A stretch of DNA of 64,000 bases, from contig WELA01010214.1 in NCBI GenBank assembly GCA_009602735.1, positions 429,176-493,175 on the forward strand, in the 5' to 3' direction. The notes under the pieces were generated by a model that saw only the letters and a list, made by a program, of their open reading frames with translations, did no database searches and was not told where the DNA came from. The translations under genes and the position numbers were made by a program. Positions 42,084 to 52,213 of the stretch are shown here, in pieces (position 1 is the stretch's first letter; every line of letters starts with the position of its first letter). The stretch is from Mesotaenium endlicherianum (lineage: Eukaryota; Streptophyta; Zygnematophyceae; Zygnematales; Mesotaeniaceae).

Positions 42084-42097
42084 TTAAGTTGGAGGGG
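42084..42097 (+). promoter_or_regulatory. Internal polypurine-like tract of E3
   Basis: TTAAGTTGGAGGGG lies just after the chromodomain. A second, shorter match (TTAAGTTGGAGGGA) occurs near 42,266. The sequence at the 3' LTR is TTAAGTTGGAGGGA. Confidence 0.65.
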
Positions 42098-42114
42098 AAA
42101 TGTGGCCAAACGTG

Positions 42115-42240
42115 GCCTAAAGTGACGGTTAGTGGCAGAAAGTGATAGCAGTTGACAGTGTGTCAGAAAGTGACAGTTAGTGACAAAAAATGATAGTAGT
42201 TGACAGTGACAGAAAGTGACAGTTTTTGATAGGGAGTGTA
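42115..42240. repeat. AGTGACAG-rich spacer of E3
   Basis: Between the internal tract and the accessory ORF the sequence is built of imperfect AGTGACAG / AGTTGACAG words (at least eight). Similar GTGACAG / CTGTCAC words fill the same spacer in E1 (about 28,590-28,700), E2 (about 37,290-37,370), E5 (about 55,160-55,245) and E6 (about 60,370-60,440). Confidence 0.6.
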
Positions 42241-42506
42241 AGTTGAACACGCAACCCACCTTTACATTAAGTTGGAGGGAGCTAGTGAGATAAACGTCTT
42301 GGAAACTAGCCGATTGCCGATTGTCTTCGCATATTCATCCTTGACACTCAACTCCGCTCACACACTTCTCTCTCAAGCACACTTGCACTTTCAATAAATT
42401 TACACGAGGTATTACATGCTCTAACTCCCTCTACTATGTTTTTCCCTGTCAAGGTACTCAATCCTGTGCATGATATCATGACTACATTAACTTCATTGTG
42501 GTATGA

Positions 42507-44202
42507 ATGAGCAGGATGACTCATTTGTCCGAATTCAAGAGGAAAAGAAGGGCGGACGTGGCACAGGCAGAGTATAAGGAGTTCCATGGCGACATCGAAT
42601 CATCCTCCATCTCTTCTCAAGAAACAGAGCAACTCCAACTACAGCAGGAGGCTCGGAAGAGGAAGGAGGAGGAAGAACAAGCCAGGCTGAGACAAGAGGA
42701 GCAAGACAGAAAAGCTGCAGTGGAAGCCAAGAAGGCGGACGAACAAAAGTTGGCTGAGGAGAGGCGGAGCAGCAGGCTGAGGAGGAACAGAGGAGAATCA
42801 AAAGCTACCGCTACACGGTGATGGGCAAGGGCTTCGATCGTTTGGAGGAAGCCTTCAAGTACGTCCAGAGGAACCGAAGTGAGCCACAGAGGGACATAAT
42901 GCAGCGGGAGAGGAGGCAGCCCAAGATTTTGACAAGTAAATAGAAGTCAGCATAGGGCTTCTACTGTACCATGACTATGCGAAGATGGTGGGATATATGA
43001 TTTGGGAGGCCAAAGCAGTGGCCCAGATAAACGAATTTGAATCGGTGCCAAATTCTGGGCTCTCGGGCACAGACAAGGTCATCAGGTTGATCCCTATGCA
43101 TACAGACAGCTTCAAGGATGCCACTTCCCACAACCGGTTCAAGGCCATGTATAACGAGGTGGAGAGAAGAAGCTGGGAGTTCTTGGCAAGGGAGACCAGC
43201 CAGTTGGATTTCTCAGGTCACTGGTACGCCAGTACTTTGAAGAGGACGGATCCTGCTTTCTTTCTACAGCCCAGTGATTGGCGCTGGATGACCATCACCA
43301 TGAAGGACCAGCAAAATGACAGAGCTGAGGAAGACGATTTCCTGGCAGAATTGCAGGGGAAGATAGTGCTGCCACCTCACATTGCGGCATAAAACCCAAG
43401 GTTGGATGGAGTCAGGAATTGCATGAGTCAGGAGACACAGGAGGATAGGACCAGGGCTAGAAATTCTTTCTCTAAGGGGAAGCATGCTTATGCCACATGG
43501 GCAAGTAAGCAAGGGGAGAAAGACCTGTATGCTGTCAGGACCCGGCAACCCCCACCTGCACCCAAAAGGGGGAGGTCAATGCAATACTCTTTTTCTCGAG
43601 AACGGCTGGAGGAGATGACCAAAGAGACTCCATAAGTCTCAGAGGAAGAGGAGGACAAAGAGGAGGAAGGCGCCGGAGAGGAGTCTAGTCCTGCTGAGGC
43701 ACAGACCCTCGCTACATCCCCCACTCTTTAGCAAACTGGAAGTGCCGTTGCAAAGGCAGCCCTGCAGCAGCTGGTGGATACCAACCCACCGAGAGACCCA
43801 GATCTCCAGTGGCTGGGGAGTTTCAGCAGGAGGAGTCCCACCCCAGGAGGAGAGACTCAGTCAAACAGAGCAGACAGAAGGACTGCCAAGGAGGCAACCA
43901 GAGGGCAACCAGCATCCCTCTCTCATAGAGGGCATGTACCCTTAGCCCATGTCATGCAGCACCCCTCCAATATGCCAGTTTATGTCCCTGTCAATTTGAG
44001 AGCTGCACAGGAGAGAGCGATCTCCATCAACTTGCAGTGCAAGAGCAGGCTGCCCAGTTGCTGCGTTCACCCCTTGGTTCACCCTGATCTGAGCCTCCAG
44101 GTTTCAGGAGACCATCAGATAGGAGAAAGAGATCCGGTTTTAGGTCTTGCACCCCAGAAGATCGAGCTCCTGGTACTTAGTTTGCTGTTGTCCTTATTTT
44201 AG
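42507..44202 (+). pseudogene. Accessory coiled-coil ORF of E3 (type 1)
   Basis: An N-terminal coiled coil (FKRKRRADVAQAEYKEFHGD, RKRKEEEEQARLRQEEQDRK) is followed by the central domain with DSFKDATSHNRFKAMYNEVE, HWYASTLKRTDPAF and DWRWMTITMKDQQNDR, an acidic/Arg-rich part, and a tail GHVPLAHVMQHPSNMPVYV. Same order as E1. Broken in a few places. Confidence 0.75.
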
Positions 44203-44256
44203 TTTCAGTTGGTTAGGTAGCATGTGTGTTACTTTGTTGTGAATAGTAATGGAAGT

Positions 44257-44273
44257 GTTGTCGAGTCGGCAAC
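44257..44273. repeat. Pre-PPT palindrome of E3
   Basis: GTTGTCGAGTCGGCAAC, one mismatch from a perfect palindrome. It lies four bases before the polypurine tract. Confidence 0.7.
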
Positions 44274-44291
44274 AATTTAAGTTGGAGGGAT

Positions 44292-45023
44292 TGTAATGAA
44301 ACAGTATATTGGATAGATATAACGTTCATTTAAATATTATAGTTAAATAAGTTCAGCCTGCTGACTTTAATCAATATTCAGACTGTTGGATATATAATAC
44401 TTAGTTAAATGACTTAGCCGAGAGCAGCAGGCCGAAGTCAAGTAGGTCAGCCTGTTGACTTGGGTCAGCTTGGTGACGCATTCTTTGACAGTCAGCTGGT
44501 TGTCGTACTCGGCTGCAGCAAACTGCCTAGCTATGCATCTAAGAGTGGTGTGCTAGATGAGTGGCCACATGACACCCTTAAGGTGGATGGCAATTCGAGA
44601 TGATGGAAGATGGCTGTGGATTTGGTTAGCCGACGTCCTACCAACGTGGTTAACTCCCGGGTAGGCGTTGCCATCGCACATGCCGTTGAACAATACACTC
44701 ATTCCATGTACATATGCTAGGTATTGCTCTCGAGTTCGGCATTTGGAAACGAGGCCAACTCTTTTGTACTGCTTACTGAGCGAGATCTGAATCCAAGGCG
44801 AGAAGCCGTTGATACGCACTGTCTTCTAGCCTTGCTTATGTATGAGTTTCTTGATTGCATTGTTGATGCTCGTTTACTTGCATTTGACTAGCGAGTATTG
44901 TCCACTGCTAGTGTGTTGGCTTTTGCTGTTTAATCAGTTAACAATAAATACCATAGAGATTACTTGCTGATATGAAGATCTTTATTAATTGTTAATCGCC
45001 TATTGGTAAGTCGATTCATTTCA
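44292..45023 (+). repeat. 3' LTR of E3
   Basis: Complete E-family LTR of about 732 bp, starting TGTAATGAAACAG and ending CGATTCATTTCA. It meets an inverted LTR copy directly at 45,024. Confidence 0.9.
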
Positions 45024-45351
45024 TTATGTTTACGGTGTCTTTTGTTAACGCATCAAGCAGCAAAAAACTACACAACTAGCGTAAACAATTTTCAGTAGTC
45101 AAATGCAAGTAACGAGCATCAATCATGCAATAGTAAAGTCATACATGAGCAAGCACTTAATAAGCACTTAGTAAGCACTTCGTGTACATAAAGAGTTGGC
45201 CTCGTTACCGAATGTCGAACTCGATAGCAATTCTAGCATAGTACATAGAGTGAGTTACTGTTTAACGGCAAGTGCAATGACACCGCCTACTCGGGAGTTA
45301 ACCACGCTGGTAGGACCTCGGCTAAACAAATCCACAGCCATCTCCCATCAT

Positions 45352-45807
45352 TGTAACGATCCGCTGCGTGGCCGGATGCGGCGCGTGCAACACGTCGCGG
45401 ATGCGACCGGAAGTGTCGATTTGAATTTATAAATACAATTGGCGTGCAATCAAAGTACATTGAGTTACCTTTTTGTTCGTATCGCTACATTGGTATCGGA
45501 GCGCGAACGTACGCAACCATGTCCAGGAGACGAGGGCTCAAAATCTGCAGGGTGCGAAACTCATCGATGGTACGACCGTACGGCAATTTTTGGATTGTAC
45601 AAAGAAAGGACACTGTCCCAAAGCAACGTCCCTCGCGCCGCTTGGGCCTGAGTGCCCGGGACGTGCACACTTGTAGGTGGGAGGAGTGTCACGATCCGTC
45701 GCTTGGCCGGATGCGGCGCGTGCGACACGTCGCGGATGCAACTTTGAATTGTATAAATACAATTGGCGCGATATCGAAGTACCTTGAGTTACCTTTTTGT
45801 TTGTACA
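45352..45807 (+). mobile_element. TRIM (miniature LTR retrotransposon), 456 bp
   Basis: Two LTRs of 138 bp (45,352-45,489) and 121 bp (45,687-45,807) both start TGTMACGATCCG and end in GTACA/CTACA. A Met-tRNA-type primer site TGGTATCGGAGC is at 45,491-45,502, and a polypurine tract GGTGGGAGGAG ends at 45,686. A 5-bp target duplication ATCAT lies at 45,347-45,351 and 45,808-45,812. Each LTR has TATAAATA (45,429 and 45,752). The 197-bp interior is transcribable but too small for enzymes, so it depends on other elements. It lies inside an E-family LTR and is therefore younger than it. Confidence 0.9.
45520..45651 (+). pseudogene. Gag-like zinc-knuckle remnant inside the TRIM
   Basis: The interior begins with an ATG at 45,520 and holds one reading with QFLDCTKKGHCPKAT near 45,580-45,625, similar to the CCHC knuckle of Gag. 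This suggests descent from a larger element by internal loss. It is short and degenerate, so the reading is tentative. Confidence 0.4.
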
Positions 45808-46088
45808 ATCATGTCAAATTGCCATTGACCTAAGGCGTCATTTGACCATTCATCTAGCAAATCACACTTAGATGCAAAACTAGGCAGTTTGTTGTATTGC
45901 TTAAGGGGGTCAGTTGATTGTCAAATAATATGTCAGCAAGCTGGTCTAAGTTGACTTCAGTCTGCTGCCCTTGGCTGAGTCATTATACTGAACATTAATT
46001 AAAGTCCAGCAGATTGGTGGAGCAAGTTGAATATAATTAATTATCACATGTAGGTAAAATACTATATCTTACATTATACTAATTCATC

Positions 46089-47094
46089 AGAGTGCACAAG
46101 ATGACACAACCTCCCAATACATACCCCTAGGAATGGCAGCCCCTCCTTTCGATCACCATCTGCAATGCGCGTGCAATTCCTTGCTGGAATCGGCCATGGC
46201 AGAAGTATAGGCACGTCCGTAGTCCGCCCCGTTCATTCCAAGTTTGTCCACCTACCTTGACGCCGGCACCACCGCCAGCAAGTCTTGTCAACAATCCGCT
46301 GGTCGCACCCACCGCTGCCACTCGCACCCTGCTGGGGCAAGGCGCGGCAAGTTAAGTGGCTGCCCAAGTGCTTGTTCTGGCCGGACCCATGGAACAATCG
46401 GTGGTGCTCCTTCATTTCATTCATATACAAGTGGTGTCCGATGCTCCCAAGTAAGGCAATCACTCCATCAATCGCCGTCTCTGACGTGCTCGCCCATCTG
46501 TCGACCTTTCATCCTCAGTTGCTGTCATCCCACCGCCGGTGGTCCCACCTGTTCCTCCCGGGCCCGTCAACCTTAACCCCGATCTGCCAGTTGCGCCCCT
46601 TGTTGACGCGCTAGCAGCCGCCATGTCGGTGCCTGCTTAGCCGCCTGTCACAACCGCCCAACGCCAATTTCCTTCCCACGTACTCGCCAGCGCGTTGCTT
46701 GCGCCAATAACGCTAGGCGCTGACGTCTGAAGCCGCCTAATTAACACCCGACGCTTCCACGGATCTTGCCGTTGCACCTTACAACCTGCGCAGCCGTAGT
46801 GCACCGGGAAGATCAAGCGCAACAGGTGTCGCCGTCGTGGGGGGGGGTAGTCGCCGCCAATCTCGAGCCCAATTTGCCGCCGTCGCCCACCCGGCCACAC
46901 GCACCTCTGTGATAGGGCCGCCGCCTTGCCGGCGCTTCTCCAACTCCCAACGGCGTTCTTGCAACCTGGTCTTCTGGCTTGCCCGTCCATTGACATCTTG
47001 GTGTCCCCCACCACTTTGCCAACACGCTGCATGAGCTTTCAGCCCACTCTGTAGTGATATAAGTAATAATATATTGGTTAGTTTTCATGTTTTA
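46089..47094. other. GC-rich unassigned block
   Basis: This 1-kb stretch is C/G-rich beside AT-rich LTRs and codes for Pro/Ala-rich peptides (for example PPPVVPPVPPGPVNLNPD near 46,525). Open frames of about 110-130 codons exist on both strands without recognised motifs. It could be a decayed host gene or an element interior. Confidence 0.35.
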
Positions 47095-47250
47095 ATGCTT
47101 TTGACTATTTGTGGAGTAATTTTGTGCAGAGTGAAGTGTGAATAGATACTCAAATGACTTGGTTCATGTCCTGTGAACCTTCTAAGGCATTTTCAAAGTT
47201 ATCAGAAGGACCTGAAAAACCCCATGTGGCAAAAGTCAAGTATGCCATTT
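47095..47250 (+). repeat. Interspersed repeat, inverted copy of 5,440-5,596
   Basis: It matches the minus strand of 5,440-5,596. Here it lies just upstream of a Gag-like fragment, which hints that the repeat belongs to a retroelement leader. Confidence 0.6.
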
Positions 47251-47254
47251 ACAG

Positions 47255-47695
47255 GTGAATACGCGGCGGAGAAGGACGACACTAAAGGTACAAAAATAAA
47301 CAATTACAATTTGCACTGGTTGACATTTCATTTAGACAGCAGCAGATTATTTGAGCAGATGAGTATAGCTGGCCAGTTTTTAATGAGGTACTTAAGAAAA
47401 TTAAGAAAGAGAAGGAGGGTCTAGAGGCTTGGGATCAGAATTATGCTGCGCACGCACAAAAAATGAAAAGGGAGAAGGAAAAGAAAACGGGGGAGGGCAT
47501 TCAATTCAAGGCTAAGGCCACAATTATGCATTTTGCCTTTTCTATAAGCGCCCGTTTGCCTGTCGTTTTTGTAATTCACCCGTTCATGGGGCTAAAACCT
47601 GCCCTGCTCGGGGCCCCAATGTTCGGGCCCCTGTGTATCTTGCCCCACTTGCTAATTTCCATGGCCATTCGAGCCAGTACCAGGGGACGTTAGCT
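47255..47695 (+). pseudogene. Gag-like fragment with a CCHC knuckle
   Basis: One frame near 47,358-47,500 reads EVLKKIKKEKEGLEAWDQNY with a Lys/Glu-rich stretch after it. Another near 47,530-47,690 reads CRFCNSPVHGAKTC, a C-x2-C-x4-H-x4-C zinc knuckle, then PNVRAPVYLAPLANF. This pattern is reminiscent of DIRS-type gag, but the family is uncertain. Broken. Confidence 0.4.
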
Positions 47696-47699
47696 ATCT

Positions 47700-48389
47700 A
47701 GTCATTAAATATGTTTTTATCTTATACGTAAAACGGAAACGTACGCAAGTATTTCGTCGACCATGGCCGTTTAACTTGCAAAATATGTGTGTCAGCGTAA
47801 AAACCAACCAATAAACCGATCGAGCGCGTGCGGACGACACAAAATTTACTTTGACTGACAAACTGACCGAAAAAGTATCAATGACGAGTCCAATCATCGA
47901 CGATTACGCAGAAACTCGCGGGTGAGGCAAAATCTTATTTTAGCGCGTACTTGTGTCAAATAGATTGTCATCAACACCGTAGATTCTAATAACATTAATG
48001 CGCCTACTTGACTAGCTCTGAACGTTACCCACCACATAAGACAACTGCAATTCTACTGACTCGGACACTCCGAAACTACAACTACGATGCTGTTTGCACT
48101 CAATAATGACTTTTGCCTCCACAGGTTACAGTTGCCAATGTTCAGTTCTTTGCTTCTCAATGTATGGTATAAGGTGGTTGCAAGTATGGATGATCCGGAC
48201 AACTCTGACTTAGTGGACTCCATGGACGATGAAAAACCACCTGTGGAGGAGGCTTCAAGGGCGAGAAAGGCCACCAACTCTTGAAATAAACGTAAGCTGG
48301 ACCAAAGTGCTTATCATTTAATTGGTATGCGAATGTTCTCTTGGACACCTACAGGAATGAGCCACCTATATTGTCAGCTTTCTGAAAAC
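47700..48389. other. AT-rich stretch, nothing recognised
   Basis: Only short frames are present. One at 48,087-48,284 encodes an acidic peptide (MDDPDNSDLVDSMDDEKPP), possibly the end of a lost ORF. No function can be given. Confidence 0.4.
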
Positions 48390-48578
48390 CTGCTCCTATC
48401 GCTATACGGTGATGAGCAAGGGCTTTGATCTTTTGGAGGAAGCCTTCAAGTACGCCCAGAGGAACCGAAGTGAGTCACATAGGGACATAATCTAGCGGAA
48501 GAGGAGACAGCCTAAGATTTTGACAAGCACATAGAAGTCAGCACACGGCTTTTATTATACTATGACTATGCCAGGACG

Positions 48579-49755
48579 GTGGGGTCTACGATCCGGGAGG
48601 CCGAAGCATCGGCCCAGACAAATGAATTTCAAACGTTGCCAATACCTGAGATCTGGGGCACAGACAGGGTCATCGGGTTGATCCCTATGCATACAGACAG
48701 CTTCAAGGATGCCACTTCCTACAACCGATTCAAGGCCATGTATAACGAGGTGGAAAGAAGAAGCTGGGAGTTCTTGGCAAGAGAGACCAGCCAGCTGGAT
48801 TTCTCAGGTCACTGGTACCCCTGTACTTTGAAGAGGACGGTTCCCGCTTCCTTTCTACAGCCCACTGACTGGCGCTGGATGATCATCACTATGAAGGACC
48901 AGCAAAACGACAGAGCTGAGGAAGACAATTTCTTGGCAAATTTGCAGGGGAAGATAGTGCTGTCACCTCGCATTGCAGCCTGGGACACACAACTGGATGG
49001 AGTCAGGGACTGCAGGAGACACAGGAGGACAGGATCAGGACTAGAGATTATTTCTCTAAGGGGAAGCATGCTTATGCCAATTGGGCAAGTAAGCAAGGGG
49101 AGAAAGACCTGTATGCAGTCAGGACCCAGCAACCTCCACCCGCATCCAAAAGGGGGAGGTCAGTGGGATACTTTTTTCTCGGGAACGGTTGGAGAAGATG
49201 ACTAGAGAAACTCCAGAAGTCTCAGAGGAATAGGAGGACAAAGAAGAGGAAGGCGTTGGAGAGGAGTCTAGTCCTGCTGAGACATAGACCCCCGCTACAT
49301 CTCCCACTGGAAGGGCCATTGTACAGGCAGCCCTACAGCAGCTTGGGGATACCAGCCCACCAAAAGATTCAGATCTTCAGTGGCTGGGGAATTTTAGCAG
49401 GAGGAGTCCCACCCCAGGAGGTGAAACTCAATCAGACAGGGCAGACAGAAGGGCTGCCAAGGAGGCAGCCAGAGGGCAACCAGCATCCCCCTCTCATAGA
49501 GGGCATGTACCATTAGCCCATGTCATGCAGCACCCCTCTGGCATGCCAGTGTATGTCCCTGTCAGTTTGAGAGCTGCACAGGAGAGAGCGGTCTCCATCG
49601 ACTTGCAGACAGTGCAAGAGCAGGCTGCCCAATTGCTGCGTTCACCCCTTGGTTCACCCTGGTCTGAGCCTCTAGGTTTCAGGAGACCATCAGACAGGAG
49701 AAGGAGATCCGGTTCCAGGTCTTGCTCCCCAGAAGACCGAGCCTCTGGTACTTAG
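48579..49755 (+). pseudogene. Accessory ORF of E4 (type 1)
   Basis: The central domain is clear: DSFKDATSYNRFKAMYNEVE, SGHWYPCTLKRTVPA and DWRWMIITMKDQQNDRAEED. The tail GHVPLAHVMQHPSGMPVYV follows near 49,500-49,570. The coiled-coil start is missing. Broken. Confidence 0.75.
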
Positions 49756-49830
49756 TTTGCTATTGTCTTTGTTTTTGATCCAGCTGGTTGTGTTGTATGT
49801 GTATTACTTGTCTATAAATAACATACAAGT

Positions 49831-49847
49831 GTTGTCGAGTCGACAAC
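49831..49847. repeat. Pre-PPT palindrome of E4
   Basis: GTTGTCGA-G-TCGACAAC, a perfect palindrome apart from the central base. Confidence 0.75.
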
Positions 49848-49865
49848 AATTTAAGTTGTGGGGAT

Positions 49866-50614
49866 TGTAATGAATCAACATATTGGATTGATATAAAATT
49901 CAGTTAGATATAATACTTGAATAAGTTCAGCCTGCTGAACTTTAGTTAATATTTAATTTGCTCAATTTAAGTCTGCTGGATACTCAATACTTACTTAAAT
50001 GACTCAGCCGAGAGTAGCAGGCTGAAGTCCATCAGGTTAGCCTATTGACTTGGATTAGCTTGTTGACACATTCTTTGACAATCAGCTGGCTGCCGTACTC
50101 GGCAACAGCAAACTGCCTAGCTATGCATCTAAGTGTGGTGTGCTAGATGTGTGGCCATATTACACCCTTAAGGTGGATGGCGATTCGGGATGATAGGAAA
50201 TGGCTGTGGATTTGGTTAGCCGAGGTCCTACCAACGTGGTTAACTCCCGGGCAGGAGGTGCCATCGCACTTGCTCTTGAACAATTTACTCATTCCATGTA
50301 CATATGCTAGGTATTGGCCTCAAGTTCGGCATTCGGAAACGAGGCCAACTCTCTTGTACAGCTTACCGAGAGAGATCTGAATCCAAGGCGAGAAGCCATT
50401 GATACGCACTGTCTTCTAGCCTTGCTTATGTATGAGTTTACTGATTGCATCATTGATGTTCGTTTACTTGCATTTGACTTGCGAGTATTGTCCACCGCTT
50501 GTACGTTTGTCCTTTGCAGTTAACTAAATTAATAGAAAATACCCTAAAGATTAATTGCTGATCTAAAGATCTTTATTAATTGTTAATTGTCTATTGATAA
50601 GTCAATTCATTTCA
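49866..50614 (+). repeat. 3' LTR of E4
   Basis: Complete E-family LTR of about 749 bp with TG...CA ends, abutting zinc-knuckle-coding sequence of E5. Confidence 0.88.
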
Positions 50615-52080
50615 GTCATTACAGAGAGCAGTGTCCAACCAAGCACCTTCCAAAGGTCGAGAGAATGGACCAGCCTTTAAAAGACAGCAACAGTCAATAA
50701 TCCAAACTACTGACTATGAGGATGTTAGAGATAGTGAATCGTCACTACCTGCCCTCGTAGCAGGTATTATGGGTCCTACTAAACTGGATTCACTATGCAT
50801 GCTCGACAAACAGATAAAGGAGACCATCAATAGTACAGATCCCCAGAGAGTGGACACTCTGGATGACCTTGTTCCACCTGATGTCCAACATTTCTTTGCT
50901 AAGTCAGGAGAACATTGCGAAAGACAAGAAAAGTCAGTCCCCCCTATTTTACTGCATTGGGTCATTCCAGGTAGGAAGGTGAGGGCATTTGTTGAGGGAG
51001 GGGCGTCACATACTTTATCCATAAAGACTTGATTAAGCGGCTAAGGCTGCATACTGTCACCCAAGGGAATAGAAAAATATTCCTTCGAGATGCCTCAAGT
51101 ATCTCGGGAGGAGTTATAACCAAGCCTATTGAGGTCCAGTGAGGTTCTGGCATTGCAATTCTAATTGAAACGCTTACATTTGAGGTACTCAACACTGGCT
51201 TTTATGATCTCGTGCTAGGCAGGTCCTGGCTTAACAGACATCAAGCTGAAGTGTATTGGAGCAAAGGTACAGTTAGAGTGAGAGGAGCCAGTTATGGTGT
51301 AATGAATCAGTTCATTATTTATTTGATTAATTGCGTATGCAAATATATAACACTAAATAAGTATTATGTCAGTATACTTGCATGTGCGAGTTCATCTAGC
51401 TGCCCTTGTAGCAGGTATTATGCGTCCTGCTGAACTGGATTCACTATGCATACCTGACAGATAGAAAAAAGAGACCATCAGCAATATAGATTCCCAAAGA
51501 ATGCACACTCTGGATGATCTTGTTCCACCTGATGTCCAACATTTCTTTGCTAAGTCAAGAGAATGATGCGAAAGTGAGGCAGAGTAAGTTCCCCCCATTC
51601 TATTGCATTGCATAATTGCAGGTAGGAAGGTGAGGGCATTTGTTGGTGGAGGGGCGTCACATACTTTTATCCATGAGGACTTAGTTAAGCAGCTAAGGCT
51701 GCCTACTGTCACCCAAGGGAATACAAAAGTATTCCTTGGAGGTGCCTGAAGTATCCCGGAAGGAATTACAACCAAGACTATTGAGGTCCAGTCAGTTTCT
51801 GGTATTGCAGTTCTAACTGTAACGCTTACATTTGAGGTACTCAACACTGGCTTTTATGATCTCGTGCTAGGAAGGTCCTAGCTTAACAAACATCAAGTTG
51901 AAGTGTGTTGGACCAGAGGTACAGTTAAAGTGAGAGGAGCCACTGATGGGCAAACTAACTTGGCATCCACCAGTGCTCTTCCTCTTGTCCTGTATGGATG
52001 GCAAATGAAGGAAAAGATGAGGCTTCCAGGAGGATGCAAATTGCTAAATGCAATGGAGTTCATCGAAAGCTGGAACTAGA
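50615..52080 (+). pseudogene. Gag end and duplicated protease segment of E5
   Basis: GHYREQCPTKHLPKVER at the start matches the knuckle region of E1. The protease stretch occurs twice, at about 50,745-51,295 and 51,400-51,960, both with DVQHFFAKS, GRKVRAFV and VLGRSWLN-like blocks. About 100 bp of AT-rich sequence beginning like an E-family LTR edge (TAATGAATCAG) lies between the copies, so they may come from two elements. Confidence 0.7.
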
Positions 52081-52213
52081 AGAAAGACAAATTATTCTGT
52101 GTGTTGCTGAAAGAGGTACTTCCTCAACCTATAGAAGTGGTTGAGAAAAAGGTGAGCCTTCGGAGCACCCCACTGCTGCAAAGATTGTTGCTCAGTATAC
52201 TGATGTTTTTAAT

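Larger units (their letters stand above)
40310..45023 (+). mobile_element. Chromodomain Ty3/Gypsy element E3, partial fossil
   Basis: This plus-strand copy starts within RNase H, then has integrase, chromodomain, internal polypurine-like tract, accessory ORF type 1, palindrome, polypurine tract (44,277-44,290) and a complete 3' LTR (44,292-45,023). The 5' part is absent. It shares derived sequence features in integrase with E5, so the two are close relatives. Heavily broken. Confidence 0.87.
45024..46088 (-). repeat. Inverted E-family LTR copy interrupted by a TRIM
   Basis: A minus-oriented, diverged LTR copy occupies 45,024-45,351 and 45,813-46,088. The TRIM at 45,352-45,807 was inserted into it. 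Together with the E3 LTR it forms a tail-to-tail LTR pair. Confidence 0.8.
48390..50614 (+). mobile_element. Element E4: accessory ORF and 3' LTR only
   Basis: E-family homology starts inside the accessory ORF near 48,390, continues through its tail, the palindrome (49,831-49,847) and polypurine tract, and ends with a complete LTR (49,866-50,614). No pol is present. It abuts E5. Confidence 0.85.
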
